Below, piece after piece: positions 46,495 to 57,850 of a stretch of DNA of 64,000 nucleotides. A program made the translations under genes and the position numbers. Origin of the DNA: Zeus faber (Eukaryota; Chordata; Actinopteri; Zeiformes; Zeidae); assembly GCA_960531495.1 (NCBI GenBank), contig OY482862.1, positions 1,652,378 through 1,716,377 on the forward strand. Direction: 5' to 3'. Every line of letters begins with the position of its first letter. Within the stretch, counting starts at the first letter, position 1. The notes under the pieces are model-generated. The model was given only the letters and a program-made list of their open reading frames with translations. It ran no database searches and had not been told where the DNA came from.

Positions 46495-46640
46495 ACTGGC
46501 CAGTTTTTTTGTGCTGTCAGCATGCTGGGCATACAACACTGAGTATTTGTAGGCCATTGCATTTAGAACAGAGTTGCTGCAGGTGGAGTTCAACTTCTCA
46601 ACCTTTAATACCAGAATCAGTAACAGACCAATAAGCCAAG
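46495..46640 (-). repeat. Dispersed repeat F1, copy 3 (short)
   Basis: Matches the 3' end of F1 copies 1 and 2. The minus frame gives KVEKLNSTC, then [18 protein letters not shown] at the same place, followed by an A-rich stretch (46503-46510, T on plus). It is 5'-truncated. Confidence 0.75.
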
Positions 46641-47708
46641 TACTGTACCTATTTATTATGATAATTGTGGTGATTGTTTTGATCATGAAGTTGTATTTCT
46701 TTACTGATCACACTGGAAAAAAAAATTATGAAAAAAAAAAATCTGAATGAGCCAGAAAGTAGCCAATATATCTTCTTTTGAGAGCCTTCTGAGCCGTCTT
46801 TTGAGAAAAAAAATGATATTACTAAATTTGGAGATTTCTGGTGTTCTTCGCTCTCAAAGAATTCATTCGTAATGTCTTTATTTCAAGTACCCAATGTTTT
46901 TTAGAACACTTTTCTAAGCCTGCAAGATCATTTATATTGTAAGTAGTTTGCTCGCTTTAAAATATTTTTTTTTCATTCAAATAATGTTTTAATTTTGTTT
47001 TTGTTCTCCTTCTTCTTACTTCTCATTGAGTAGTAAGGCTTGTCTCCCCGCAAAAGCAATGCTGCATACTGAACTCTTGTCCCCAAATAAAACTTCTTCT
47101 CAACCTCAAAACACTGTCCTCTTTCTTTTTTTGCCTCTCTTTTTATATTTGAAGTGGCGCTCTACTTCAAAAGACTCTTTCAACAGCATGGCAGAAGAGG
47201 GGGACTGTGTTCCTCATGAAAGGCCCGTGGAATTCAGGGAGCTTGTCGGGAGAAATCTGTCAAACGTACTCAAGAGGAGTCACTGGCGCTGAAGGGCCGC
47301 AAGAGCCCCGGAACCGTGGGGGCAGTGGGGGGCTTTAACGCTGTGAACCCATGTGCCTCCCATAGAAAATGAATTCTGTCGATCGGAAACCCGACGCTAT
47401 TACCTGCCAGCCAACAGGATAATCCCCATTGTAAGGCTTCCACAGTGTAAACACAATGCTTTTTTCTATTTGCTCTGCTCCATTTCCTGGCCTGGAATGA
47501 GCGGGGGTAGGGTTTATGTGTTCCCAGCATGCCTCTCCCTCTGCCTCTCATTTACTCCCTAACGTCAGTTCTTATTTCTTCAGATAAGCAAATATGTCCC
47601 TGGTCTCCTCCCATCTCATTGGTTTCAGCCAGGCCTACTTTAAAGGCAAGGGGGAGGGCTTAAGACCCTCCCAGAAAGCCTGAAGTTTCACTTTTCTGTG
47701 GCATTTTT
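46641..47708. other. Non-coding, no recognised feature
   Basis: A plus frame at 47026-47292 and a minus frame at 47270-47551 show no known domain. Confidence 0.4.
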
Positions 47709-47743
47709 CAGGCATACTCTGTCACACAGACAGAGTATGCCTG
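47709..47743. repeat. Perfect 14-bp hairpin
   Basis: Arms 47709-47722 and 47730-47743 are exact reverse complements around 'cacacag'. Confidence 0.95.
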
Positions 47744-50700
47744 TGTCTGTGTGTATGTACTGGGGATGCATTACGTAAATGTATGTATATGTATGGCTGC
47801 TTACCAACAACTTACAACAACTGCACAAAGGATCAAAAAGTGGCCTGGTGATTAAAAAATATTAATAATGTGAAGTTATATTTGAAGTTGGAGAAAAGTG
47901 CTTCCAGGGGTTGGATTTAGTCATTTCCAGGACCATGGCATTCTCGGGAGTTGGAACATTTGGACTCACCACACTATGATTTTAATGGACTCGCCACACT
48001 AAGGTAATTTTTAGTCAACTCTTCCTGTAACTAATCAGTACAGCTTGTGAAATAAATTTTGTTTAATGAATGCTAGAGAAGGGAAACAGCGTATTTGGTG
48101 AGAACAAGGTGGTACACAACATATTTTGTGATAATAAAGAAACCATATATTTTGCTCGCTAGATCTTTCTTGATGTTCAAATACAAAATTTGTGCACTCC
48201 TCCGGTCACACCTGCATGGTAACCTGTAACTGTCAACACAGCCATGCCGTCCAAAACACAGATAGAGGCAAATGTATTCTGGAGATGGTAAAGAGTCTCT
48301 CACAAGACACCTTATGTCCCGCTCTTATTGGCCACGATTCTATATTCCCAGACAGCTTTATAAAAATGAATATTCTATTTATATATATATTATATTTATA
48401 TTTATATTTTTATACAATATGATATGGAAGCTACTGAAATCTGTTTCCTGTGGCTTTTTCAACAGGATGAAGGGATGAAGGATATTTACAGAAAATAAAC
48501 AAGTCAAGAAAACACAGAGTAAACATTATTCTCAACGCTAAATTGTGGTGGTATATCAGGTTGCACAAAAGCTTTGTTTGAGTAACTGCAACACTCATAC
48601 AAATCACCTAGACCATCTCAGTATGTTTTCATGTCTGGGCTTCAGTAAGATGCAAGATCAATAAGTAAGTATCCATGTTCAACGAAAGCAACCTCTCAGC
48701 TTTCAGCAGAACTCTCATACTTTCACTTGCACTGAAAGCCATACATCTACTGGCATTGTTCTGTATTGGCATCATGTGGGAAAGGGATGCGGTGTCGATG
48801 TTCCGTAAAAGTCGTTCCGTAAAGTTCCCCACTCTCAAAGTTGTATTATTTACGGAAAAATGCCGGTACAGCTGTGAATGGAAGTGTTTGGAAATGGGAG
48901 CAGTAGCATTGTGTAAAGTACGGGTGGAGCCTAATCCAAATAATACAAATAGTATTTTTTTTTACGATTATTTCTAACAAATTTATTTCAAATATTTTGG
49001 ACAAATATAAAAAAATACATATTTGTTTTGAGGAAGAAAAAAAAAACATTCAGAAAAAAAGGGCCAGTCCGATCTGAACCGTGGCATTCGGCTGCAAAGA
49101 CGAGAAACTGAAACATGTCCAATCTCTACAGAGACAGGTATTTATATCTTTAAATGTTTACAAAAAGGCCACTCGGAAACTAGACATGTCTTTTACAGTA
49201 AGGGGTGCAGTGCGAGTGTGCGAGCCAGAAGGAGCAAGCGGACAGGGAGAGTTAAAACAGGTGGAGAACCTTCCTCCTCCGGTGGCAAAGAGTGAAGGAC
49301 AGGTTGAAAATTGTCACACTGATTTAATAACATTGAGTTAGGGTTATTGCGTCCAGGGACGGGGGCTCTGTCCCCTCTCAGTAAGCGGAGAGAAGAGTCC
49401 GTGGCACAGGGAGATAGGGTGCGTAGCGCTAGTCAAAAGACTAAACCATTTCTGTTGCCTAGTGAGATTTCTGTTGCCAAGTGAAATTCTGTCACGTGAT
49501 ATTAGACACCTGTCATGTGAGCATTAGCTAATGTATCAGCAACAGTCATCTATGTGGGAACAGACTCCATAAGGAACTTTTTTTCCGTAAGGGAGGCCAA
49601 TATTTGCATGACTACCTACTGCCTCTGCCGAATATTTATTTTATCTAGCAATGTTACGGATTCCATGTGGGAACGGAGCTATATATTTTTCATAGTAGCT
49701 ACGGCAGCAGAACTAACTGTGTAGGATTTTACACTTTTCATTTACAGTTAGTGTACTATCCAGTACTGGATTGGACATCAATCAGGTCATTATAATTTGT
49801 GAAAAGGAGGTTTTTTTTATCATTGTTCAGTTCGTTGTTTACTACAAAAAAGTTATCAGATGTTAGGTTTACCTTACTTTGGTGTGGGGGACACTCTGTT
49901 GTCGGGAAGGTGTCCCCTAGGAGACAAGGCGAGAAGTAGTGAAATGGAAAGAAATACCGTTTTCATACAGAAATTAGTGGGTTGACCCGGGTTTTCAACC
50001 CCCTAATAATAGGCGATTGAGATTTTTACCATTGCCAGGAGAAACGCGTTTTTATTCTGGTGTGTCACGTTCAATGTCACACACACATCGGAAAAGAGGC
50101 GTGTCAGGGTTCAAATGTGGTTGGGAACAAAACAGTCGAGGAAACAGCAACTTAATCTAACAACAACATTAAACTGTAAAATTTGGAAAAAAAATATTTT
50201 GAGCCGTTCAAAAGAATCTGATCATTCATGAACGACCCAACACTACAATAGAAGCAGCATGGAGCACCAGCAACATGGATACTCCCTGCACACCAGTCCT
50301 TCAGCGGCGGGGAGTGGGGATCCCCTTGTGGCGATGCTGGAGTTCCAGGCGGGGAGCGTGGGGGTTCCCTGCTGTGCTCCCCACGGTGTGATCCCCACAC
50401 TGACAACATTTCAAGGTCCCCCTCACAGGAAAAAAGTCAATAACTGCTGATTTTGATTTTGGATTCCGAATCGGATATGAAATGATGGAATGACACACGG
50501 ATATTACTATCCATTTATGCGCCAACATCCGGAATTTCAACACGCGTCGCATTGCGCAAAGGGCTCAAAATTAGCGTCATTGTCATGTTCAGTTCAGAGC
50601 CAATCAGAAGTGGAGCCAATTAAAACCATGTCTTTTGCAGAATTTGCATTGTTTGACACTGGATTGAAACCCGAGTTTTTCCTTTCCCACTGATGACAAA

Positions 50701-51293
50701 TGCCGGATGTTAGTGGGTGTTACATGTTTTTGGTGCTGGGGGAAAGGGGTAGAAGTGGCAGGGGCGTACTAAAGGGAGGGTTTGAGATCACTGTCTCTCA
50801 TCTCGAGTTGCTGCAACTCAGCCCAGAGAACAATGATTACTTTTAAATTCATAAGCTGTGCCTGAGCAGATAGCACTGGCTATACCAGCATGTATGGTAC
50901 TGTACTGTACCGCAGCCTGGACGCACACAGTATGTCGGTATAAAAACAAGGTGTTATTTCCTTACCTCAAAAACGCCATTCCTAGCAATTGTTCTAAATG
51001 CATGCATTTCCATTTGAACCTACAACAATCAACAGCCAGTTAGACACAATGAACCTATAAATGAAATTGAGGCAGTTTGTTTCATCGCAACCCTTTCTTC
51101 TACTAGAAGGTTCTCCTGCCCACATTTCACATTAGGGTAACCATATTGACAGTGAAACATGTTATGTTATGTAAAAAAAGAAAAAAATAATAATTTTTTG
51201 ATAAACTTGTTTCACTGTCAACACGGTCACCATTGTCATCAACATCATCACCGTCAAAATGTCCCTGCTTACCAAGCAAATAATACATTTGTC

Positions 51294-51295
<2 letters not shown>
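47744..51295. other. Non-coding, no recognised feature
   Basis: Upstream region of stx19. I recognised no exon of a neighbouring gene here, including none resembling arl13b. Short frames (48675-48977, 49081-49341, 50259-50450) show no family resemblance. Confidence 0.4.
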
Positions 51296-51353
<58 letters not shown>

Positions 51354-51356
51354 TGC

Positions 51357-51412
<56 letters not shown>
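51296..51412. repeat. (GT)n microsatellite with GTGC interruption
   Basis: GT runs flank a 'gtgcgtgcgtgcgtgcgtgc' block near 51335-51357. Frames across it are artefacts. Confidence 0.98.
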
Positions 51413-51413
<1 letters not shown>

Positions 51414-52118
51414 CTGAGTGAGTCGCAAAGAAAAATACAGGACCGCTAGAAAAAAAACAAGTTCTCATGGGAAAATATGCTCAAGTTGACCCTGATTGAT
51501 GCCGTACTGTTGGTGAACTCTCTGGCCATAAATGTCATGTTGTTTTTGCAAAGTTAAAAATATACATTACAGTGGTTATATTAACCAGAGGAGAAGAGAA
51601 CATTAGCTTATTAGCTTGAGAAAGCTTATCAAAAGCAACCTAGGAACAAATTTGCACTTATAAAACAGCACAAGTCAGTCGCACATTACAGCATCTACCT
51701 TCACACACAGCGCTAGATGAAGAACCAGGTGTCTCATTACAGCATCGGCTCTCTGGAAATTGGTAAAGGTTTCCCAAAATGTTCAATATGTGGGTTCTTT
51801 ACTATTTAGTGGACAAAAAAATAACATTTCCTTCTCAAGCAGAACTATGAATATCTATTTTTATGTTGGTGATGTAATCTTGTGTACTGCTGTTTCCATT
51901 CCAAACTAGGCCGATCGCCTTCATGTTTAACTGTGCTTGCCATTATGAATCTTATACTCCCTGTGATTACAAATTAGATTATGATCTTGTCAACAAACAT
52001 GGATCTGGCTTTGGACACACCAGAATACACAGGGAACACTGAATTTTTGTTCTTTTTCATAGGATCACAGAGGTGTTGAGAGGCCTGTGGTTTTCATAGA
52101 AAGCCTGTGTCCTGAGGG
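51413..52118. promoter_or_regulatory. Upstream region of stx19, possible 5' UTR exon
   Basis: A pyrimidine-rich stretch ending 'ttttttcatag'-like text at about 52050-52062 could be a splice acceptor for a 5' UTR exon continuing into the first coding exon. No core promoter motif could be chosen with confidence. Confidence 0.35.
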
Positions 52119-52205
52119 ATGACCACTCATGAGGAGTCATTTTTGAAACCAGTTGCCCTGAGAAGGCAGAATTCCAAACGAATGGGGAAGGGACGGCAAC
52201 GATAA
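52119..52205 (+). CDS. Upstream ORF overlapping the stx19 start codon
   Basis: ATG at 52119 opens a 28-codon frame (MTTHEESFLKPVALRR...) whose TAA at 52203-52205 shares its last base with the stx19 ATG (TAATG). If transcription starts upstream of 52119, ribosomes would terminate exactly at the main start, allowing re-initiation. No homology is claimed. It may simply be leader sequence. Confidence 0.4.
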   Translation: MTTHEESFLKPVALRRQNSKRMGKGRQR

Positions 52206-53924
52206 TGAGAGACCGCTTGGAGGAGCTACGACAGAGGGCTCAGGAATCCTTGGAGTCAGGGAGCGTGGTGGACCCTAACGCCTTACCTGGTGGGAATGAC
52301 CCTGATGACCCCGTCGAGGTCAACATCTCTATGCCACAAGCTGTAGTGTTCGAAGAGGAGCCAGTCATTGAAAACTTCCTGTCTGAGGCTCAGCAGATCC
52401 GTGATGAGATCACAGAGCTAGATGTAGAGGTAAGTTATTTATACATTTATGCATTTGCAATATTACACAGTTCAGTAAGTTATGTCTTGGCCATTCAGCA
52501 GAATACATAACTTAATTACAGTTGATGTTTGAAATGATTGCTTACAGTATTTTAGTTGGTTCCCTGAGTTTAAATGTGGTTTCTGCCTCTCATTGGTCTC
52601 CACTATGTATAGATTCTTAAATTCAGCCAAGAGCAAAAGGTACTGGTGGCCACTATGCGTCGTTTCAGCGTAATGAAGAAGGAAAGCAGCATAACCAGGG
52701 ATATCAAGCTGCAGGCAGAAAGTATCCACAAGCGTCTGGATGCCCTTTCAAAACAGGCCCAGAAGACTGAGGACCAACAGGGAGCCGGTGCGGTCCCAAC
52801 CAGAATCCAAAAATCCCAACATGCAGCCCTTCACCGGCAATTCCATCAGGTAAGAAAAAACGACCTTGCCAATCCCCATTTGGGTGACTCCAGCTGTGCT
52901 TTTGCCTTTTGCATTTTCTTATTGGACTTTCACAATCACAGGCAGCAAGGTGGCACAATAGGTAGCATTACCGTCTCCGGGGTTTCCTCTTGTGTGAGTT
53001 TCCTCAGGGTGTTTGCATTTTCTCCTGCCCCCATAGGTATGCCAGATAGGCAAAAGTTTCTGTTAGGAACAACTGTAATTAAATACTGGGAATTACCTTG
53101 CTTTACCGTGCTTACGAAAAGCCTATTATGCTGCATTTGTACTCAAACTGGCCCCATGATCCTAATTTTGCTCGCCCTCCTTCCGTCTCTTCCATCTTGT
53201 CATCCTTGACACTCTTCTTGCGCTTTCCCTCTCTTTTCATTTTCCTCTCATTATGTTTAGGTAATGCGGCGCTACAATGAAGGCCTGCTGAACAAGCAGG
53301 AGCGCTGCAAGCACTTTATTATCCGCCAACTGGAGGTTTCAGGACAGGAAGTGACGGAGGCCGAGGTGAACCAAATGGTCGCCACGGGAAACTGGGAGGT
53401 CTTCAATGAGAACCTGCTTAATGATGCCAGGATCACACGGTCACAGCTGTCCGAGATCGAACAGCGGCACAAGGCAAGGGGCATAGTTATTCAAAATATG
53501 TACTGTATATTTGTGAGGAAATCATGTCATGGATGGAATGGACCATCCGCAACCCTTCTCTCAACCTGTCAAGAAAGGCAATAGCAGTTCAAATATGATA
53601 ATGTGTACTTTCAGTGCTCAGGCAGTGCTGTAGTATGCTGGCTATTCATGGGCTAATTAGGCTCTGACCTTATGTCTTCCCATTCAGGAGCTGTTAAACC
53701 TGGAGAGCAACATGAAGGACCTAAGGGATCTGTTCATGGATGTTTTCTTACTGGTGGAGGAGCAGGGTGCGTATATCGATCACATCCAGACCAATGTAGA
53801 GAGAACTCAAGACTATGTTGAGACCTCCACTGAGAAGTTCAAGATGGCTGCCAGGTACAAAAAGAATAACCCTTTGCGAAGGCTGTGTTGTTGCTGCTGC
53901 CCTCCCTGGAGATGCTGCTTGTGA
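52205..53924 (+). CDS. stx19: Syntaxin-19, four coding exons
   Basis: Exons 52205-52429, 52613-52849, 53261-53473 and 53688-53924 are all in phase 0 and encode 303 residues. Features: an N-terminal MRDRLEELRQRAQE; an Habc-like helical region (about 60-200) with LVATMRRFSVMKKESSIT, KSQHAALHRQFHQ and QLEVSGQEVTEAE; a Qa-SNARE motif in exon 4 (about 226-285) with LLVEEQG supplying the zero-layer Gln; and a C-terminal CCCCCPPWRCC in place of a membrane helix, a likely palmitoylation site as in STX19 and STX11. MRRFSV, KSQHAA and the EIEQRHKE junction favour STX19 over STX11. Introns 1 and 2 are GT-AG, intron 3 is GC-AG. Syntaxin-19 is a Qa-SNARE implicated in post-Golgi or plasma-membrane fusion. 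No neighbouring gene was found in the window. The reading is complete and appears functional. Confidence 0.93.
52940..53035 (+). mobile_element. Degenerate SINE fragment in stx19 intron 2
   Basis: 'ggcagcaaggtggcacaata' and later 'tgtgtgagtttcctcagg' loosely follow the head of the DANA/AFC-like SINE at 35957. It is decayed, with no box B. Confidence 0.4.
53474..53687 (+). other. stx19: stx19 intron 3, GC-AG type
   Basis: The exon ends CACAAG and the intron begins GCAAGG, the known minor donor class. It ends 'tgtcttcccattcag'. Splicing here joins EIEQRHK to ELLNLES without a gap; no GT donor nearby gives the family sequence. Confidence 0.85.
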
Positions 53925-54235
53925 AATTGATCATGGGGAAAATTGATAAACACATAAATTCTGCAGATGTTGGTAGTCTATGGATCTTGGTAGCCTGTTG
54001 GTAACCTACTCTGGCAGATGTTGGTAGCCTTTTAAATTACAAGATGATAATTTCAGAATATTTTCTTTGTAATCAAAAATGTATGAAAAATGAAAATTAT
54101 ACATTTATAAACTGGTAATCACCCAGTGATATACCATTAGTTAATTTTGCCAATGAATATACCAGTAGGTAATCATTTATTACACAATATTTGTATTGGG
54201 GCATCATGCTAGTATTTTTCTCATTACTGAGAAAG

Positions 54236-54241
54236 AATAAA
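54236..54241 (+). terminator. Candidate polyadenylation signal of stx19
   Basis: First AATAAA after the stop codon, about 310 bp downstream. Usage is not shown. Confidence 0.45.
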
Positions 54242-55230
54242 GTTAAACTGTTGCTGATCATTACATTGCTATCTATTGAATAATGGTTATTCAATTATAT
54301 TATTTAATTGTAATTACTAGTAATTTATCAAAGCTTTCCTATTTAGAAATGTGTCAGTGTATGTTTATATATCACTGGTACATTTTCCTCCCCTTTCTGG
54401 TGCATTATTGTGTAATTAAGAAGAAAGATGAAGATGTAAGAAATAAGAATTCATTAAACTTCCCTGTATGTTACACATAAATGATTTTGTAATGTGAACT
54501 TCCTGTAATGTAAATAGTTACCAACCTGTCTTTAGTAGAGGCACCAAACAGAACAATTGTGGAAAACTGAACATGGACAGTGAACATTGCCTCAATCAGT
54601 GTTTAAGCACCGTTCATTTTGAAGTTACTGCTGCACAACTGGGTGAGACAATATCCTAAATAGATTTATATACTCACGTTTTTGGGAAAATGGTCAGACA
54701 AAAAGGTCAATATCACCTGTGGAACTCATACTCTTGGGTTGCAAGTTGCAAGTTTTGTAACTGGATATTTAAATGATTAGTCAAAAATTGTCTAGAATGT
54801 AGCTACATTTAAAACAAATACAATATTGTTTTTAGGTTTTCATTTTTACTCGTCATGAAGATGCAAGTTGTATTCTTTATTTAACTCAGATAAGATAAGA
54901 CAGATAAAAAGCGATCACTATCCCTCAACGAGCATTTACTTTTCAATGAACTGGTGTGTACTAAATACGATGCAGAATATCTTGCACATATCATTCATAA
55001 GCCTTTCATATTCATATATTTCATATATATTTTCATATATATTTTGAGCCAATGCATATAGCCATACCAATCTAAATTATTGATAATGGCACTTGTGATA
55101 TGTACGACTATAATGTGACATTAAAAATAGCAAACCTATCTTCTAAAATTGACTTAATTCTTGATCCATTATTTTCCTTAATTTACATGCTTCCACTGGG
55201 CAAATGTTTTTTGAAAAAAAAAAAAAAAAA
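54242..55230. other. Non-coding, no recognised feature
   Basis: AT-rich DNA; an A-run at about 55214-55230 ends the interval. Confidence 0.45.
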
Positions 55231-55689
55231 GATCCTATGCAGACGTCACACAGCTATACCTTCCGCTTAAAACAAATCACCATGGCTGGTCTTTTTAAGC
55301 TCACTGAAATCCATGGATGTTGACATGGAATCCTGGATGTTGTACACTTTTCTCTGGCTTAACAAAGATAAAACAAAAATGATACTCTCTGCTGCCCCAG
55401 CCTTAACTGGCATCATTACCCAGAACCTTGATAAACGATCCGCCTATATCAAACCACGTACCAAAAACCTTGGATTCACTTTTGAAAGTGCCCTGAAATT
55501 CAACAAGCATATTAACGTCAATCAGGCCTCTTCTCACTGTCTGCAGCTGGCGCAAAATGCTGAGGCCAGACCTTTTGTGCACACGCAAAAATAAGAGACC
55601 CCTGTTTTAGCATCTCTGAACTGGTGCCCTGTATATTTTGGGATTTGTTTTTTTAATTCCTCTGTTCATTTAGGGCTCTGCATGGTCTT
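55231..55689 (+). pseudogene. L2-type LINE, RT C-terminal remnant (first part)
   Basis: The plus frame 55313-55594 shows FLWLNKDKTKMILSA, KPRTKNLGFTFESALKFNKH and LAQNAEARPFVH, matching the order LNENKTE, ARNLGV and QNAAARL of L2-clade RTs with an internal deletion. The reading continues in another frame to RALHGL at 55670-55689, where a small TIR element interrupts. Confidence 0.75.
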
Positions 55690-56201
55690 CCCTAGCCTGG
55701 CATTGCCAGACTAATTCGTAAATTTGTATTTGTGGCATCTCAGTTCATTTTCATTTTTCATGGGGCGTCACCAACAAGCACAGACCAAAATACCTCTGGA
55801 CACAACTGGATTGATCAACAACCAATCAGAGCAAAGCAATGTGTGATGTAGTGCTGAGCAAGTGGGTTGGTAAATTAAAGTTTTACCTAATCCTGTCGAA
55901 CGGCAAATACATCTTTCTTACCAACAAAAGCTTTTTCTAGAAAATATACCATCCAGTTTGTTTAATACTGTCGGGATAATTGATTCAACAGACCGTTCCA
56001 CGTCAGCGGAAGGTAAAGTGCGTCAAGGGCTCTACTCCGCATCGTCATCGTGTCAAACATGCCCAATATTAGATAAAACGGTTGTGATTGGCCTGACCCT
56101 GGTAAGGTCAGGTGGAAATCTGTTTGAATGGAAGGGTGGCCGGACGTATTCTGCAGAGAAAATGAAACATGAGCTCGCAGATTTGTCTGGTTCCCAAGCT
56201 C
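55690..56201. mobile_element. Small non-autonomous TIR element (MITE-like), 512 bp
   Basis: It begins 'ccctagcctggcattgccag' and ends with an imperfect inverse ('gtctggttcccaagctc'). It is flanked by GGTCTT on both sides (55684-55689, 56202-56207). The L2 protein text reads ALHGL before it and GLVHCYI directly after, matching the family's ALHGLAPSYI, so the six bases are a target duplication. No transposase. Confidence 0.75.
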
Positions 56202-56207
56202 GGTCTT

Positions 56208-56765
56208 GTTCATTGTTATATTTGAAGAACAACTATCATTTTTTTTTTCAAATGAATATAAAATGAACGTCTCCGTAAGACTTGATTTTTTTTTTCTTTT
56301 AAACCCTTTATGCAAGCAGAAAGTGCAAAATTACAGAAAAAAATGTAAATGTTGAATGTTTTAAAGGCCTTTTTTTTCTCTATCTCAGCCAGTGATGTCA
56401 CAGGTGTGAGTCGTCGTCTCTCTGCCACAGTAGCATGGTGGTAGTCAGTTGGTAGGTCAGTCAGTTTTTGTATCACAGCTATTTAGGATGGTGAAGTACT
56501 GTGTTTGTGCAGTTTGAAAAAGCTCTAGTTTTAACAATAAATACAAAATTAATATAATATGGGCTGGCAGTGCCTACACAAGCACCTGGGAAGGAAGTGG
56601 AGGGGCTGAAAGACTCCCAGATTTACAGAACTGCAGGATTTATTGCTGCAGGATGTATTATTTAGAAGTAAAGTATTTCCACAAAAATTCCAGTTTTACG
56701 AATTAAAGTCTTATACCAATGAAGACCATGGTAAATTTAAAGAGAACAACAGAGGGACCTGCGTG
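56208..56765. other. Unassigned interval
   Basis: Continues a few codons of the L2 remnant (to about 56230), then nothing recognisable. Confidence 0.4.
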
Positions 56766-57215
56766 ACACGGCACGGAGTGCATGGGTTTTATTTTGTTCA
56801 AGTAGGAAACAAAGGAAACAAATACATCTAATTCTAAAACAAAATAACAACACACGCTGTCTTTTTCTAAACATCCCTCCGCAAGAGACCCTGGCATTCC
56901 AGAGGGAGAGCCGGGGCGCAGCAGGACCGCTCCTGGTGGAACGGAGCTGAATCGTCTCTTAGTTATGATTACGTTTTTTGTTGCATACAAGTAAGAAACT
57001 CAGGAATATATCTAAATCTAAAATAAAAATTCTGAGCGTCTCTCCGCATCTCTTCTACTTGCCAAGTTGCCATTCACTGAAGCGCTAGCTCTGTCCTGTC
57101 TTACACCTGTGCCATCAATGTTCAAGTTCGCGGCCAATGTTCGATATTTAGGTGTACGTGGCTTATTGCATTACGAAAATTAGTCCAGCTGTAATTCTAA
57201 GTAAAAAAATAAAAT
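56766..57215 (+). repeat. Dispersed repeat R2, copy 2
   Basis: Same order as copy 1 at 9055-10160: 'gtaggaaacaaaggaaac' (56803-56820), 'tacaagtaagaaactcagga' (56986-57005), then 'gcatctcttctac' and 'agtccagctgtaattctaag'. The halves are contiguous here, unlike copy 1. Confidence 0.65.
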
Positions 57216-57239
57216 AAAATAACTTCAAATTACTCGATA

Positions 57240-57850
57240 ATTTCCATACACATTAACTCCCTGGGTATTCTGACCTGCATGTTGTCCTTTTAGCCCGCCC
57301 AGCACTGCTAGACCGTCTCGCTGACAATGGGTTCCTAAATATTGCGCGGTGTAATCGAAAAAAAAAAAATGTTGCTGTTAAGAGCAGCCCCATGATTCTT
57401 GAATAACCTTCTGCTGGTTCTGTTGAATCTTTTAAAAGCCAAAGTCAAAACACATTTTTACTCTCTTGTGGATGTGACTAATTTGCCCACTCTAGCTTTA
57501 CATCTTTTAAAGACACATAACCCTCTGTACAGCACCTTGTACATGTTCTGTTTTTAATATATTCATCGTGTACTTTTTATTATTTTTTTTTATTATACTA
57601 TTTGGAAAACCATACAACATACAACCACCGTATGTTTTCTATTTGTATTGTATGTCTTTTATTCCTGTCCCCTGTTTTCTATTTTAAATCTGTTCATTTG
57701 GCTTCTTTCTATGGTTTTAAGTTAGTATTTTATTATTTCATTTGTCTTTTTTCTTTTACAACTTGAAAGCACTTTGGAGCTAAATTGTTTTGTTATTTTA
57801 ACATGCTCTATAAGATAAACATTTATTGCATTTAAATTACCAAAATAATA
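57240..57850 (+). pseudogene. L2-type LINE 3' end
   Basis: Degenerate text around 57395-57475 follows the WNNLP...ESFKSQ...KTHLF end of L2-clade RTs. The 3' UTR ends with 'gaaagcactttggagctaaa' and 'tgctctataagataaa', the usual L2-type terminus. It is probably the downstream part of the copy begun at 55231. Confidence 0.6.

Noticed and set aside
51159-51449. Cys-Val repeat protein
   Set aside because: Translation of a (GT)n microsatellite.
52205-53924. Syntaxin-11 as the identity of the SNARE gene
   Set aside because: The MRRFSV, KSQHAA and EIEQRHKELLNLE contexts agree better with syntaxin-19; the Cys-rich tail is shared by both.
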